Shown here: positions 46,170-58,939 of the stretch, piece by piece
Layout of the letters: every line of letters starts with the position of its first letter
How positions within the stretch are numbered: position 1 is the first letter of the stretch
NCBI GenBank assembly: GCA_026545765.1
Contig: CM048841.1
Location: 105,621,542-105,685,541, forward strand
Reading direction: 5' to 3'
DNA from: Plantago major
Lineage: Eukaryota > Streptophyta > Magnoliopsida > Lamiales > Plantaginaceae
Length of the DNA stretch: 64,000 nt
Made by a program: the position numbers and the translations under genes
The notes under the pieces: model-generated
The model's database searches: none
What the model was told of the DNA's origin: nothing
The model's input: only the letters and a program-made list of their open reading frames with translations

Positions 46170-49100
46170 ATGGAGAACCTCCCTTACAGTGGAGTTATCA
46201 ACGCCATTGCAGGAGGACCAACAGGGGGAGATAGTAGAAATGCAAGGGAAAGGACCGCGCAACACTTGAGAAACAACGACAGAGCTTACGGTCCACCAGC
46301 CCTGAAAGGCACAAATGCAATTACCTTTGACGATAGCGAGATCCCCCCACCAACGTCTGGCGGAGGAGATCTCAAGGACCCCGATGTCCCTTTGGTTGTT
46401 TCTCTAGTGATTGCCACTTACAAGGTCAACAAGGTACTAATCGACACAGGAAGCTCCTCCAATGTCATATCCAAAAGGACCGTGGAGCAAATGCACCTGG
46501 GGAAAATACAATATGGACGAGTATACACTTCATTGGTAGGTTTTGGAGGGTCTGTAGTACGCCCCATTGGAAGTATACCACTACAAGTCTCTATGGGCAC
46601 CTTTCCGACAAGGGTGACCAAGACAATCCTCTTCGTGGTAGTAGATAGCACCTTCGACTATGACGTGATCTTGGGCCGCCCGGGACTTAACCAATTCAGA
46701 GCAATTGCTTCTCCCTTACACAACAGGGTAAAGTTTCCAACCCCGAACGGTGTGGGGGAAGAAATGGGCAACGTTAGAGAAGCCTGGGAGTGCTATATCA
46801 TGTCAACCAGAGGAGCCACAGTACCTGTCCTTTCGGTCACTAAGAGCCCTCATGACCATTCTTCCATTACTCTAACACCACCAAAGGAAGAAATCGGTAT
46901 TGGGTCGCTCAGAGAAAAGTTCCCCAAGACAGCTAGAATAGAATCCCATGAAGCCTTGAAAGAGGTCCAACTGGTCGAAGGAAATTCGGAAAAAACAACT
47001 CGGATTGGAACGGAGATGAGTACGGAAGTAGAGCGGAAGCTCATCGCTTGCCTTCGTGACAATCGCGACATCTTTGCTTGGAGCACAGATGATCTCAAGG
47101 GGATAGACCCAAGGATCGCAGTTCACCGTCTGAACATGGATCCGACGGTCAAGCACATCCGGCAAAAGAGGAAAGACTTTGGACCAGTTGAGGATGCTAT
47201 CATAGCAGGGGAGGTTGACAAGTTGATGAAAGCAGGTCATATTGAAGAAGTCAGATACTCCGATTGGGTCTGCAACGTGGTCCTCGTCGAAAAAGCTCCA
47301 GGAAAGTGGAGAATGTGCAATGACTTCACTAGACTCAACAAATTTTGTCCAAAGGATCCTTATCCATTGCCACGCATAGACCAGCTGGTTGATTCCACTG
47401 CAGGATGTGCGCTTCTAAGCTTCATGGATGCATATCAAGGCTTCTACCAAATTAGGATGGCTCAAGAAGACATCAAGAAAACGGCATTCTTTGCGGCCGG
47501 AGGAGTCTATTGCTTCAAGGTCATGCCCTTTGGCCTCAAGAATGCAGGAGCTACTTACCAACGACTGGTAAATAAGATGTTCAAGGAAGAATTGGGAAAA
47601 ACCATGGAAGTCTATGTGGATGACATGCTTGTGAAAAGCAAGACTGAAGAGGAACACATTGAACACCTTAACAATTGTTTTTCTATTCTCCGGAAATACG
47701 GAATGAAGCTGAACCAAAAAGTGCACTTTCGGGTGAAAGGAGGAAAATTCCTTGGTTACATACATGGTAAAGAGGCATCAAGCTAACCCGGAGAAAATAA
47801 AGGCAATCATAGATCTACCATGCCCAAGACCCACAATGAAGTTCGAAGCTTCTAGGAAAGGTGATGGCATTGAGCGTTTATCTCAAGATCCGCCGAGAAG
47901 AACCTTCCTTCTTTAAGATCTTACGAAAAGGAACTAAGTTCGAATGGACAAAGGAGTGTGAAGAGGCCTGGAAAACTTGAAAAGTATCTCCTCTACGCCT
48001 TTTGTCTAAACCCATGGAGGCTGAAACTCTTTACCTCTATTTGGCCACCACTGATGAAGCAATGAGTTCTGTACTGGTACGGATACAAGACAACGAGCAT
48101 TTACCAATTTACTATTTGAGCAAAGCCCTTGCAGGCTCTGAGACCAGATATGTCAAAGTTGAGAAGCTCGCCTTTGCCTTTGGTTTACCTTGCACGCATC
48201 AAGCCTTACTTCAAGTCGCATCGGATTGTGGTCCTTACAAATGAGCCACTCAAACATGTCTTGGACAAACCGGATCAGTCAGGACGCCTGTCCAAATGGG
48301 CTATTGAGCTGAGTGAATATGATATTGGGTATCAAGCCCCATCTGCCAAGAAAGCGCAAGTTCTGGCCGACTTCCTGGTAGACTATCCAGAGAAAGGAGA
48401 AGAAGAGAACGGAAACTCCCAGGAAAAGGCTAGCCATGTGGTGATAGCCCAAATCAAGGAATCAAGTGGAAAGAAAGAAGCAGAAGAGACACAAAGAGGC
48501 AGCATCCAGCTTGTGACTAAGTATCACCAACCTATGGATGATTCACTGAGAGTAAGGCACATGTTTCTCTTGGACGAAGAACTCAATACCTCGACAACTG
48601 CATCTTCCGACAAGAAGCAAGAGGTTGAGAAAGCACTCACTCCCACTTCGGGAGGAAAGGAAAGAAAGCACTCACTCCCAGGCACTTGTAATGTTGGACA
48701 TTACAAGTGGACGGATCATCCACCGGACGGTTGGGAGGAATAGGAATTTTCCTTGAAAGTCCTGAAGGAGCCAAGCTAGAGTACGCCATCACCCTCAATT
48801 TTAAGGTGACGAACAACGAAGCCGAATATGAAGCACTTATCACCGGCCTAAGAATGGCGAAAGCCCTTCAGGTAAAAAGGATCAAAGCCTACACAGACTG
48901 CATGCATAATCCAGCTTCTCGGGTCCTTTACCACCAAAGGACCTAACATGATCAAGTACTTGGAGCTCCTCAAGAAAGAGGTTGAACACTTTGAAGAATT
49001 TACTCTTGACCAATTTCACAGAGAATGGAATGAAAAAGCCGATGCCCTCTCCAAGTACGCCTCAGCCTTAGGAGCTTTGGACACAAGAAGTGTCATCCTA

Positions 49101-50374
49101 AAGACCCGCGCGGAATCCTCCCTAGCAACCCCCAACGGACAAATGTTTCTCTTGAGCACAGAAAGAAACTGGATTACTGATATATTCCGTTACCTCAAGG
49201 ATGGTACTTTACCTGTGGATCCTAGAGAGGCCAGGAAGATTCAATGTCGAGCTAACAGATACTTTATTCTGGAAGAAGATCTCTACAAAAGATCCTACAG
49301 CGGAACTCACCTGAGGTGCCTAGATCCTCAAGAGGCGAAAACTGCGATGGAAGAAATCCACGCCGGAAGTTGTGGAAGTCATTCTGGAGGAAGAACTTTG
49401 GCGCAAAAGATCATAAGGCAAGGATACTATTGGCCAACTATTGACATTGATGCTGCCAACATCGCCCGCGCCTGTGAAGACTGCCAATACTATGCCAACA
49501 TACCACACCGCCCGACCAACCCTATGATTCCGTCAATCATAGCATGCCCATTTGATCAATGGGGCATAGACATAGTTGGTCCCTTTCCGCGAGGAACACA
49601 TCAAAAGAAGTTCTTGATAGTGGCAGTGGAATACTTCACTAAGTGGTCGGTCAAGCGATGTCACCATCACGAAGCGAGTTCGGACATTCATCTGGAAGAA
49701 CATCATCTGCCGGTTTGGACTCCCACGAGTGCTAGTTTCGGACAATGGAGCACAATTTTCTGGGTCAAGACTGAAGGAGTGGCTTCATCCTTCAAGATAG
49801 AACAACGCTTTACTCATTTACCCCAAGCCAATGGTCAGGTGGAAGCCACCAACAAGACCATAGTCAAAATTTTGGAGAAAAGGTTGAGAACTTCCCAAGA
49901 CAATTGGGCGGATGATCTCGATGTGGTCCTTTAAAGCATCGAGCAGCGACCGGACCACACAAGAAACACCTTTCTCCTGGTCTATGGATCCGAGGCGGTC
50001 ATCCTTCTAAACGGTGGTGGCAACCCGGAGAATCCAAAGAATACAACCCAATTGATAACGAGATCGCAAGGATCTATGACCTTGAGCTCCTTGAAGACAA
50101 GCGCGATAAGGCATTGGCCAACATCCTCCGGTACCAAGCCATGACCGCTCGAGCCTACAATAAACGTGTCTTTCCCAAGGACATACAAGTTGGAGACTTA
50201 GTCCTCAGAAGAGCCGATATACTAAGTCATGTGGGGAAACTTAAGCCCAAGTGGGAAGGACCGTACAAAGTTACTGGGGCAAGAGTTAATGGAAGCTTTG
50301 AACTAGAAGATGAGCAAGGGCGGGCCTTGAAGAGAACTTGGAATGCCAAGAGTCTCCAAAAGTTTTACACTTAG
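46170..50374 (+). pseudogene. pol region of the gypsy element (fossil)
   Basis: Domains in order: aspartic protease (VLIDTGSSSNVISKRTV near 46432), reverse transcriptase about 47150-47760 (KWRMCNDFTRLNKFCPKD, YVDDML near 47614), RNase H about 48000-48450, the extra RNase H about 48707-48946 (DGSSTGRLGGIGIFLE, NNEAEYEALITGLRMA), integrase about 48990-49935 with its zinc-binding part (HAGSCGSHSGGRTL, CEDCQYY) and catalytic core (QWGIDIVGPFP), and a C-terminal tail to 50374 (GDLVLRRAD, GPYKV). Broken, with several breaks. Confidence 0.88.
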
Positions 50375-52876
50375 AGGAGGAGTGGCAACGATCCACCTTC
50401 CTTTATCTTGTCGATCTGTTTTTTGTGTTTGTTTTTTGAAAAGGCCTCGAAGCCCTCAAGTTGTAATTCAATTTCCGTCAAATCAATACAACTGTGATTT
50501 CATAAACATTGTTAATAATCATGTCCTTCGGATCTCATGATTCGAACAGGCCATGAAGATATTTAACTACTCGATCCGAAACTAGATCATACACTGATCC
50601 GGATCGGATTAACACAATCAAACAGTGTCCGACCTTGACAAAGGCAAATACGCTTTTATTAAAACAGGAGTACAGAATTACAAAGTCAGGGTCCGAAGAG
50701 CCCTAATCGAGCTTACAAAAACAAGCTCCTATTCTATCTCTTTTCTACTTCTACAGCGAAGCTTCTTAATTAACCCTGGTCTACCGAACCAAGCCCCGTC
50801 CGAGCACTATTAACTTTATCTGTGGGCGCTCCGAAGGAAGAAGGAATTCCACCATCCCAACTTTGATTGCTTACTGACAAAGATTCCGATGCCCCCTTCG
50901 GACGATCTAAAGACTAACAACAGCCGGACGAGATAACTGAGACCACTCAATGCTTCCGGAAAGGATACTTCATCACTTCTGAACGAAAGAGAGCTCCGAA
51001 GCAAGTAAGAAGCACTATAACAATCCGGATCGCCTCTTACCAAATACTATAAACACATCCCAGATTTAAAGTATTTGGAAGGCGACCAACCCGGATAGTC
51101 GGATTAACCCAAGTCACTCCGGAGGCTCACGTCGGTCCGAGTCCCAACAGGACCGGCATAGTCAGGAACTCCATCCCAGAATTGCAAGTCGCTCCCTCGA
51201 GCCTTCAGTCCTGGCACACAGCCACCAATAAGGCCGAGCTGCTCGGACGAAAGACCTTAGGTGTGAGACAAACGAGTTACCAGAAAGGTTACTTTCGGAA
51301 GTCCCCAATGATCCAATTCCAAACAAGCTCGGCACTGTAGGGGACTCCTTTCCAGAATTGCAAGTAGCTCCCTCGAGCCTTCAATCCTGGAAACAAAGTC
51401 ACAAACAGAACCGAACTGCTCAGATATGTATCTTCAAGGACCAGCTAAAAGACCTACTAAAAGGGATACATCCGGAGCTCCCTCAATCCAAAAAACGAAC
51501 AACTAGACCCAACAGGATTGGTAGAAAGCCTTCCAACATCTCGGGCGATTTTTTACGACCGAACCACGAAATACTGGAAGGGATTCTACCAAACCAATTA
51601 TACCGACTTGTCGCCCCCCGGGCACATATCCAGAGCGGAATGCCTCAGATGCATTGAGGTTCAAAAACGACTATTTGAAGATCCCCGAACCATCCAGCTA
51701 ATCTACGTCTCCGGGGCTAAAAGTCATGAATATAGACCACAGCCCCGGAGAAAGAAGATTAGCCTGACGATCAGAGGAATTGATTGGCAAAGATTTCAGG
51801 CCTCACGCGGCACGGACCGTATCCTCGGAGATCCGAGGCTGGCTTTCCGAGCAATTTAATTTCCAAAATTCTCACCGTGAACCAGCCCGGGTAGACATCC
51901 GAAGTATCGGAGAAACCCTTGGGACAAGATCACGCGCAAAAATGATGGTATAAACATGCTCACCAGCCGCTCGGACTCGAGCTCCGGACCTTTGGTTACT
52001 ATAAAAGGGAGAAAATGTCCTAATGAAAAGCCGTACAAAGCAGGGGTATATATAGAAAGAGAGGACCAATCAGAAGCGGACACATGTCCCAGCTAGCTAC
52101 CAGAAATGGGCTTGGGCCGAACATGGGCCTGGCTCTTCGGCTTCCATTGGCCCAACCCAATAATCCATCCATACGGTCGAGCACATTGACTAAGTTACTC
52201 ACTCGAACGTATCAGCTCGGGGCTGACATGATAACATCCGAAGCAACTGTGATTCGTATAGAGTCACCCTGTACTTAATGACTGATCATCTTTTCACTAT
52301 CTCACAAGTCTGTATGACTCGGGATAGCACACCAAGTCAACGACCGAATCGTCACTACTTGTCACGATACAAGAAAAATTCTCTTTGTCGCAAGCCTGGC
52401 CACTCTAAAACGTGGCTCCGAACCGTTCGTGATCCGGCTTATTTCTATTAAAGAGTCCGATTCGGATGGGTACATGGTTGACTGTCCCGCAAAGGAGAAT
52501 TCGCATCAGGCAAATTAACGTTCTGACGGTTTGAATCTCAAGGGTCCGAACCCATTATCCGAATTTACGAGAGTTGATGAGTTACTACGCAAATACGAAA
52601 TTAAAACGCGCAAGAATGAAAACAGCAACATTAGCATTCCGGGGACAAAAATAGTTCCGAGCCACCAATGGGCCCGGACCAACAACATTCATCGAGTCGG
52701 ATATATGGTTTTACAAAAAGATGATGGACAAAAAAGACAACATTGTTTTTAGGCCCGAAGGCACCATACTACAAAAAACCCGGGGCATACCCCGTCTTTA
52801 CTGCCTTCGCCGCTCGGACGAACTAGGTTGAGACCGAGAGGGGCCCCCCGTATCCTTCTCCGGAGGCGCTTGACCT
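50375..52876. other. non-coding spacer of the gypsy element
   Basis: Between pol and the antisense frame. It contains a direct repeat: CAGAATTGCAAGTCGCTCCC at about 51178 and CAGAATTGCAAGTAGCTCCC at about 51353, each followed by TCGAGCCTTCARTCCTGG. No other feature seen. Confidence 0.6.
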
Positions 52877-55820
52877 TCATTGCTGGGCTAACCTCCGTTC
52901 TCTCCGAGCCTCAACCTCTTTCAGGAAGGCCGGACACTGCTCCATCAAGTCTAGGTCGCGATCAAAGCCTTGGACAGGCCCAGGCAGAGTCAGCCAGTCT
53001 CGGTTGTGTTCCAAGTGATCCTCCAAAGGAACGAAAACACTGGACATAAGCACCCGAGGGACGAAGGATGGGAGATACGGACCGCCATGGTTGTACTTCT
53101 TGCCCTCCGACTCGTCGCAGACCAGCTCCACAAATTCACACTTAAGCAGGTCTTCGTCCAAGACACCCTCCGGAGCAAAGTCCGAGCCATCTCCATTCTT
53201 AAAGGCGGACACCCCCTCAGCGTCCAAGTCCAAGCCATCCGGTATCCAACCCTTCCTCCGGCACTGGTCCACAGCTGCATCAAACCCATCTTGGCGGGCC
53301 TCGTCATACTTTGACTCGAACAAAAACTTGCAGGAGTCCGAATCAAGGAAATCTTGGGCAGCCCTTGTCCGGACCCCCCGAAGCTCCTTCAGCATCTTAT
53401 CTTTGAAAGTCCGAGAGACACCCACGAACTCGTCCAAACTATCTTGGTGCACTTTCAAGTCAGTCTCCAAAGATCGAATGGCACTTTTCATCTTGGCCGT
53501 CTCCGACTCGGCCTCCTGTTAGCGACTATGGCCTTCTTTAGCGCCCAAGTCTTCGTTCAACCGACGCCTTCAATTGCCCGGCAGCCTCGGCCAAATCCTC
53601 TTCTAGGTAGCCCTCGGCGGCTACCAAGGAGCATGCTTCCACTGACAGCAAGCTAAAAACAAAAACGAAACATCGGAAGTGTTAGATACCTCCGAACCAC
53701 AAGAAGATGTAAAACCAACGGAAAATTTAAACTCACTTTGCGCTGAGCGGCAGTTAACTCCGAAATCCGTTCCAACTCCGAGGCAGCAACCAACCGAGCA
53801 ACTTCAGCATCCGAATCCAGCTCGGGCGCCTCGCTTATCTTTCCCTTGCCTTTCTTGGCGGGAGGATTCGGACCTTCGGAGGAGTGCTTTTTTGCAGCCG
53901 CAGCGCTCGATCCGCTTGCGGGAGGGTCTCGGGACACGGATCTTGGAGGCCTCTTCGAGCCCTTAGATCCGACCACCTTACCCTTGTCCGGAGTAGGGAT
54001 AGTTTGGGCCTCTTCGCCCGCAGCAGCTCTCCGAGATTCCTCCACTCGGAACACGGCATCATTTCTTGGCTCGTCCATCGGGAGTACGGTGGAAGTCTTG
54101 ATAATCTGGGTCCTGGAACCCTCTGCCAACTCCTTCCGCTGCGCAGCATTTTGCTGACGCTTCAACTCCCGCATGGTCGACATCGTATACTCGAACCAAA
54201 AAGCTGCACATCCGAATCACAATGAGTTGCAAAATACAAAAGAATCTACAAATGGTAACTACATAGTCGACAAACCGAATCGGACAACCAACCAGAGGAA
54301 GAGAGAAACCACTTACTCAAATCCTCCATATTGTCACAAAAACTTGGCTCGGACAAGCCGGCCAAGTAAGGAAGAGGCTGACATATCAGCCCTCGGAAGA
54401 AGTACTTTTCCAGCTCTTGACTCCGATGGAGCGCTTGCATCCACAAAGGGATGTTCCGTGCCGGTGGCTTCCAATCTGGCAGCTTGCCTCGGAAGAACTT
54501 TTTCTCAAACTGCCACGTGGGCCTCTCCTCTTCGGATTGGCCGGGTTTCAATGCAGGCCGCACGAAGATATACCTCTTAAACCATTGGATTCCCAACGAA
54601 GACAGGGGGTCGACAAAAAACGTGTACGCCTGGCGACATACGAACGTATAGAACCATGTGTTCCTATTACTTACACTTATGTTGAACAATTTACGAAAAT
54701 TATCGAAGGTGACCGGGATGCCTTTATATTTACATAAGACCCCGAAGCACATCAGATTTCCGAGGGAGTTGGGGATGATCTGGTGCGAACTCAACCCCAT
54801 ACTGTTCAAAATCTCCAGAAACTCGGACGATACGGGTATCCGCCACCCGCAATGGAGACTTATCTCATAAACCCACATGTATCTCGGAGGCGGATTGTAG
54901 AACGCATGAGATTCGTCTGGGATGAGAATCTCCACACACTCTGGGATCTCATATCTCCTCCGGAGCTCATCCACTTCATCGACTCGGATGGTTGAGGCAC
55001 AGGTAGGCAAAGTACCGTCTTCATTCAACTCGCCCTCCGGATTGGGGTGAGTGACCTCGTCTTTAGACCGAGGGAACTTTACTTGGAATACGTCCTCACC
55101 CTTCCTCAGCCTCTCCGGACGCTCTTCCTCAGCTATCCTCCGACTCGGCCCTGCTTGCCCAGCAGATTCCACACGGGGCATATGAGCGGATGGCTCTACA
55201 CTTTCTTCCTCTTCGGAACCAGAATCTTGGCCCCGCACACCTTCTTCTGCCTCATCTTCCTCGGACGAGGACGCTAACTCTACGACAGTCTGAAGAGGCG
55301 CAGCGACTTGCACACGATCCTCCTCACCCTCTTCGAAGATGCTCAAATTGGGAGGTGCTTCCGAGGTATCATGAACTTCCTCGATGATCGGCGCCTGCGG
55401 ATCCGGAACGAACGGGACTCGATTAGGATTACTCCTAAAATTATAACCAAGGTTGCGAATTAAGGATCGAATCTCTACCGGAAGTTCGGATTCTTGGCCA
55501 GCCCGACCCGGGCGACGAGTTCCTATAACTCGCGAACTTGTCTCTTGAGCCGCTACAATAACCTGCACATGGGACACTCGCAGGTAATCCTGACGCCTCG
55601 GAGGACCTGGATCCGGAACAACTAACCGAAGTAAGGAACTTACCTCGGGCTCTTCCCGGCTCGGATGGGGCACTTGTTCCACCTCCGGTACTTCGTCGTT
55701 ATCTACGATCTCAATCTCCTCGGAGCTATCGGTTAAAGATATCGCTTCGGAGTCGTATCCCTCAGCCTCGGATCGATTTTGGCTATCACTCTCGGACATC
55801 CTAGGGAAAGGAGAAAGCAA
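52877..55820 (-). CDS. antisense open reading frame of the Tat gypsy element
   Basis: Three minus-strand blocks at 55820-54246, 54183-53653 and 53491-52877, with GTAAGT/GTGAGT-type donors and AG acceptors between them, so the family's usual splicing is likely. The first block has an acidic N-terminus (EAISLTDSSEEIEIVDND), then a domain with PRYMWVYEISLHCGWRIPVS, MCFGVLCKYKGIPVTF and WFYTFVCRQAYTFFVD. This is the type listed as a putative gypsy-type transposon protein (Transposase_28). The later blocks are Lys/Ala-rich and coiled-coil-like. Its role is unknown; similar antisense frames are known from Tat elements. Coding density is high over nearly 3 kb. Confidence 0.8.
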
Positions 55821-56888
55821 TTTCGTAAGCTTTAAGATGGCAGTCCGAGAGGTCGTTTATGTATATTAAAGTGGTCAGTTTATAAGCAAACACTACTGGC
55901 TTTCCCAGGCGAAGTTAGTTCGGAGTCAGTACGATGCTGATTCGGCGTTAGTCAACATTGAGAACGTATGGAGTATTAAAACTATAATACACATCATAAG
56001 CATGCATCCGAGCAACTAGAAGATGAAAAACAATGCAGACAAATGATAAGACGAGACAAGTAAACTTACTTGGACTCGGATGATTAGATGGAAATGCCTT
56101 GGCTTCGTATGCAATCTCGTGCTTCGGATCTCTCGTCGCTCGCTTCGGATTGATGGTAGTCGCTTCGGATATACTCAGAATGCAAAAATTCTCTCTCTAA
56201 ACGGTGAGCAAATGAACCGGCCAACCCCTCTATTTATAGGGGGTCATATTGGGAACTCCAACCGTCACGATTTTTCGGGATTAAATCTCAATCGTAGATC
56301 AAAAATCATCCAACGGCATACTACAATTATACCAAGTGAAATGAAGAATTGGTACAACAAATTTATCTCACGGATAGACAAATACAACAACTATCCCACT
56401 CTCGGGCAGCAGACAACACGAGAGTTCCGGATTATCATCTTCTCGGACGCCTAGCGGCTTATCAGTCCAACATAACTTGTCCACACAAGGAACCTCGTTT
56501 ACCCGAGCGATTACACTTCGGACCTCCACTTGACCACAAAGGTTGGTTCGGACGGGACACGCACCTAGGGTCCGCCACCATATCTCATCAAAGGTACACT
56601 ACCGATGTTCGGAGCCTAAACTTAGTCTCGATTACAAATACCCTTTTTTCTTTTTTCTTCACGCTTGCCTTCTGACCCAAAATCGGATGGCAACGATGTT
56701 TTAGAAAAAGAAAAGGGGGGGGGGGGGGACAGAGACTAAGTCAGTGGCCACACGAAGTATGAATTACACCTTTTTTTCAACTCGTTTAGGTGGATTGGAC
56801 TGAAGAACGGATCCTTCTTCAACAGTTTCCCAAGCCAATAGTTCCACAACTATCTTCTACTAAGATACTTGGAAACTAGGGGGACATA
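55821..56888. other. 3' non-coding part of the gypsy element
   Basis: Upstream of the antisense frame and before the 3' LTR, so it should hold the promoter of the antisense gene. There is a purine run ending in fourteen G at 56715-56728, and the polypurine tract CTAGGGGGACATA lies directly before the LTR at about 56876-56888. Confidence 0.6.
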
Positions 56889-57826
56889 TGTTGATACGGA
56901 AATATGTCCAATCCGTCATAAAGGACCTAGGAACGAATCCTAAGGCATCCCAAGTCATCCAATGGATCCGAGACACTTTGGTCCGAGCCAACGGTCCGAT
57001 CCGGGCAGACCAACCATGGTCCGACCCACATTGAAAGAAAGGGACGAAGGATTTGGACCTGCAAGGCCCGACCCGGAACCGTAGGTCCGACCCACCTTGG
57101 TCCGAGCCTCTCTGGAAAAGGAGCATAGTGCTAAGTCAGTACCCTCTCCGACCCAAGGACTCCGATCCGGATGTCAACTCGGATCCAGCATGACAATCTC
57201 ATAAAGCAACCAAGCAAATGGGCACCAAAGAGTGAGATGTCCGAACCCAGGAGCTCCGTATCGGAAGAGTTGGACAGGCAGGAGAACTTCCTCAACTGAC
57301 AACCAAACATGGTCCGGACCAATCGTCCGGACCCATCTCTCCGAACCTGGGAACTCGGCAGAACTAGTCACATCCTCAAGAACTCTCCCAATAATGACCA
57401 AACTACCCCTAAAGCCCAAGATGGCATGGGCTAAAGCTTCATTGTTGGGCTATGGGCCTCATATTAGCATTGGTGGCTCAATCCTGGCCGTACACATGGA
57501 GCAATCCTAGCAAGGCCTTCCATTTTGATGATAGCCTATAAAAAGGCACACATCCCCACAAGATCAAGTAAGTCATCTTACAAGTCACTTCACGATCCCA
57601 ATCCCGAGTATTATACAGAGTTGATCTTCAGTCACTCTCGAGTAAAGTCTCATTCCGGTTTGACACTTCGCAAACCGGGCACTAACCCCCCCACTCAAGT
57701 GCGTGTGTCCTTACCAAGTAGTTGGTTCATACGCATTGGTCCTTACCTAGCAAGGAGCTTCTTACCTTGGCACCCATTAGTGGAGTTGAAATAAATCTAA
57801 GTAGTTGGGGAGTTACACCCTCAACA
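56889..57826 (+). repeat. 3' LTR of the gypsy element
   Basis: 938 bp, same ends as 43341-44271, followed by the CTATG target duplication. Confidence 0.93.
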
Positions 57827-57831
57827 CTATG

Positions 57832-58801
57832 TACGATGGAAAAACGGATACTCGATTGAATGGCCCCTCTGCTAAAGACTGTAAGTAAGGACATGTGACT
57901 TGGTTTACAGGATCTCGGACATAGTCCCCGAACCAATCAGGAAATACAATTGGCAACTTCTCTTCAAGCAGTTCTTCAAGTGTGTCATCTGCCATATTTG
58001 GATCCATCTTCAGACAACGCTTTTTGAAAACGCTGTGGACATGATGACATGATTAGATAGTAGTTAGAAGTTCAAATTTATGTGTTATAATAAGTAAGCT
58101 GCTCACCTAGCAAAGATCTTCATAAATTCATCAACTTCAGCACAGTTCGAGAGGACATAATAGTGGGCTGCCTTCACCTCCTTATCTGTCATCCATTTTG
58201 TATTCCTTTCGCCCATAGATCTACCTGAGATCCTAAATATTGAAAGTGTAACTTCATCATCCTCTTGAACTTCATACGTGTCTGCATTTCTGGCCGGCCT
58301 AGATGCTTTAGTGGGCACGTGGTCTCCAAAGTAATAGCTGCAGAAGATGGCAGCTTCCTGTCTCACGTATGCATTGGCCATCAACCCCTCAGGCTTACCT
58401 TTGTTGCTGATGTACTTCTTCAATTTTCCCAAATACCTGAAAGTTGTATATATATTTAGGTAAGATAATGTTCCTTCGAAAATAAGAACATTTTAAGTAA
58501 ATGGATGCCTTTATTACACACCTCTCGAATGGATACATACATCGATACTGAACATCCAAAGAAGTCTCGCTTCATGTGGGAGGTGAACCGGCAAGTGCTC
58601 CATAGAATCAAAGAAGCTCGGTGGAAAGATACGCTCAAGCTTGCATAGAATCAATGGTATGTTGCTTTCAAGATTTGCTAACACTTCATCCTCAAGCACC
58701 CTTGAGCATAAATTCTTGAAAAATAAGCTCAAATCGAGAGCGCCCATATAGCTTAGGTAGTAGTTCGAAATGCAACAGGAGAAGCCTCTCCATGAACACA
58801 T
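57832..58801 (-). pseudogene. DUF4218 and start of DUF4216 of the CACTA I transposase
   Basis: Minus-strand blocks: DUF4218 at about 58801-58522 (LSLFFKNLCSRVLEDEVL, MEHLPVHLPHEARLLW) and, after an 85-nt GT-AG intron (58521-58437), 58436-58103 (YLGKLKKYISNKGKPEGL, FCSYYFGDHVPTKASRPARN). DUF4216 begins at about 58020-57832 (PDWFGDYVRDPVNQVTCPYL, EGPFNRVSVFPSYI), where the gypsy element interrupts it. A single-base frame shift lies near 58570. CACTA II has the same order without the intron. These domains accompany TNP2 in plant CACTA transposases; their functions are not known. Confidence 0.82.
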
Positions 58802-58939
58802 GGCAATCGTGGCTCTTCATCCCATACATCTTTGTCTTCTTCAAATCCACACCCTCCCAAGTTCGATGCATAACCGTCGGGAACTTCAATCCCTCACCCA
58901 ATCAAACAAACTTGTTCCTAGCTTCAATGTCAATTGTAG

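Larger units (their letters stand above)
43341..57826 (+). mobile_element. Ty3/gypsy LTR retrotransposon, Tat lineage, inserted in CACTA I
   Basis: 14,486 bp with LTRs 43341-44271 and 56889-57826 and the 5-bp target duplication CTATG (43336-43340 and 57827-57831). The domain order is gag, protease, reverse transcriptase, RNase H, a second RNase H, integrase, which is gypsy-type. The second RNase H and the long antisense frame between pol and the 3' LTR are marks of the plant Tat lineage (Grande, RIRE2, Retand relatives). A non-coding stretch of about 2.5 kb lies between pol and the antisense frame, and another of about 1 kb before the 3' LTR. The copy is broken, with a handful of breaks, all in pol as far as I can see. 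The LTRs are very similar by eye, so it is young. Confidence 0.93.

Noticed and set aside
44745-47765. Minus-strand open frames across gag and pol of the gypsy element
   Set aside because: They overlap strongly supported plus-strand domains; only the block at 52877-55820 has its own domain and no sense-strand competitor.
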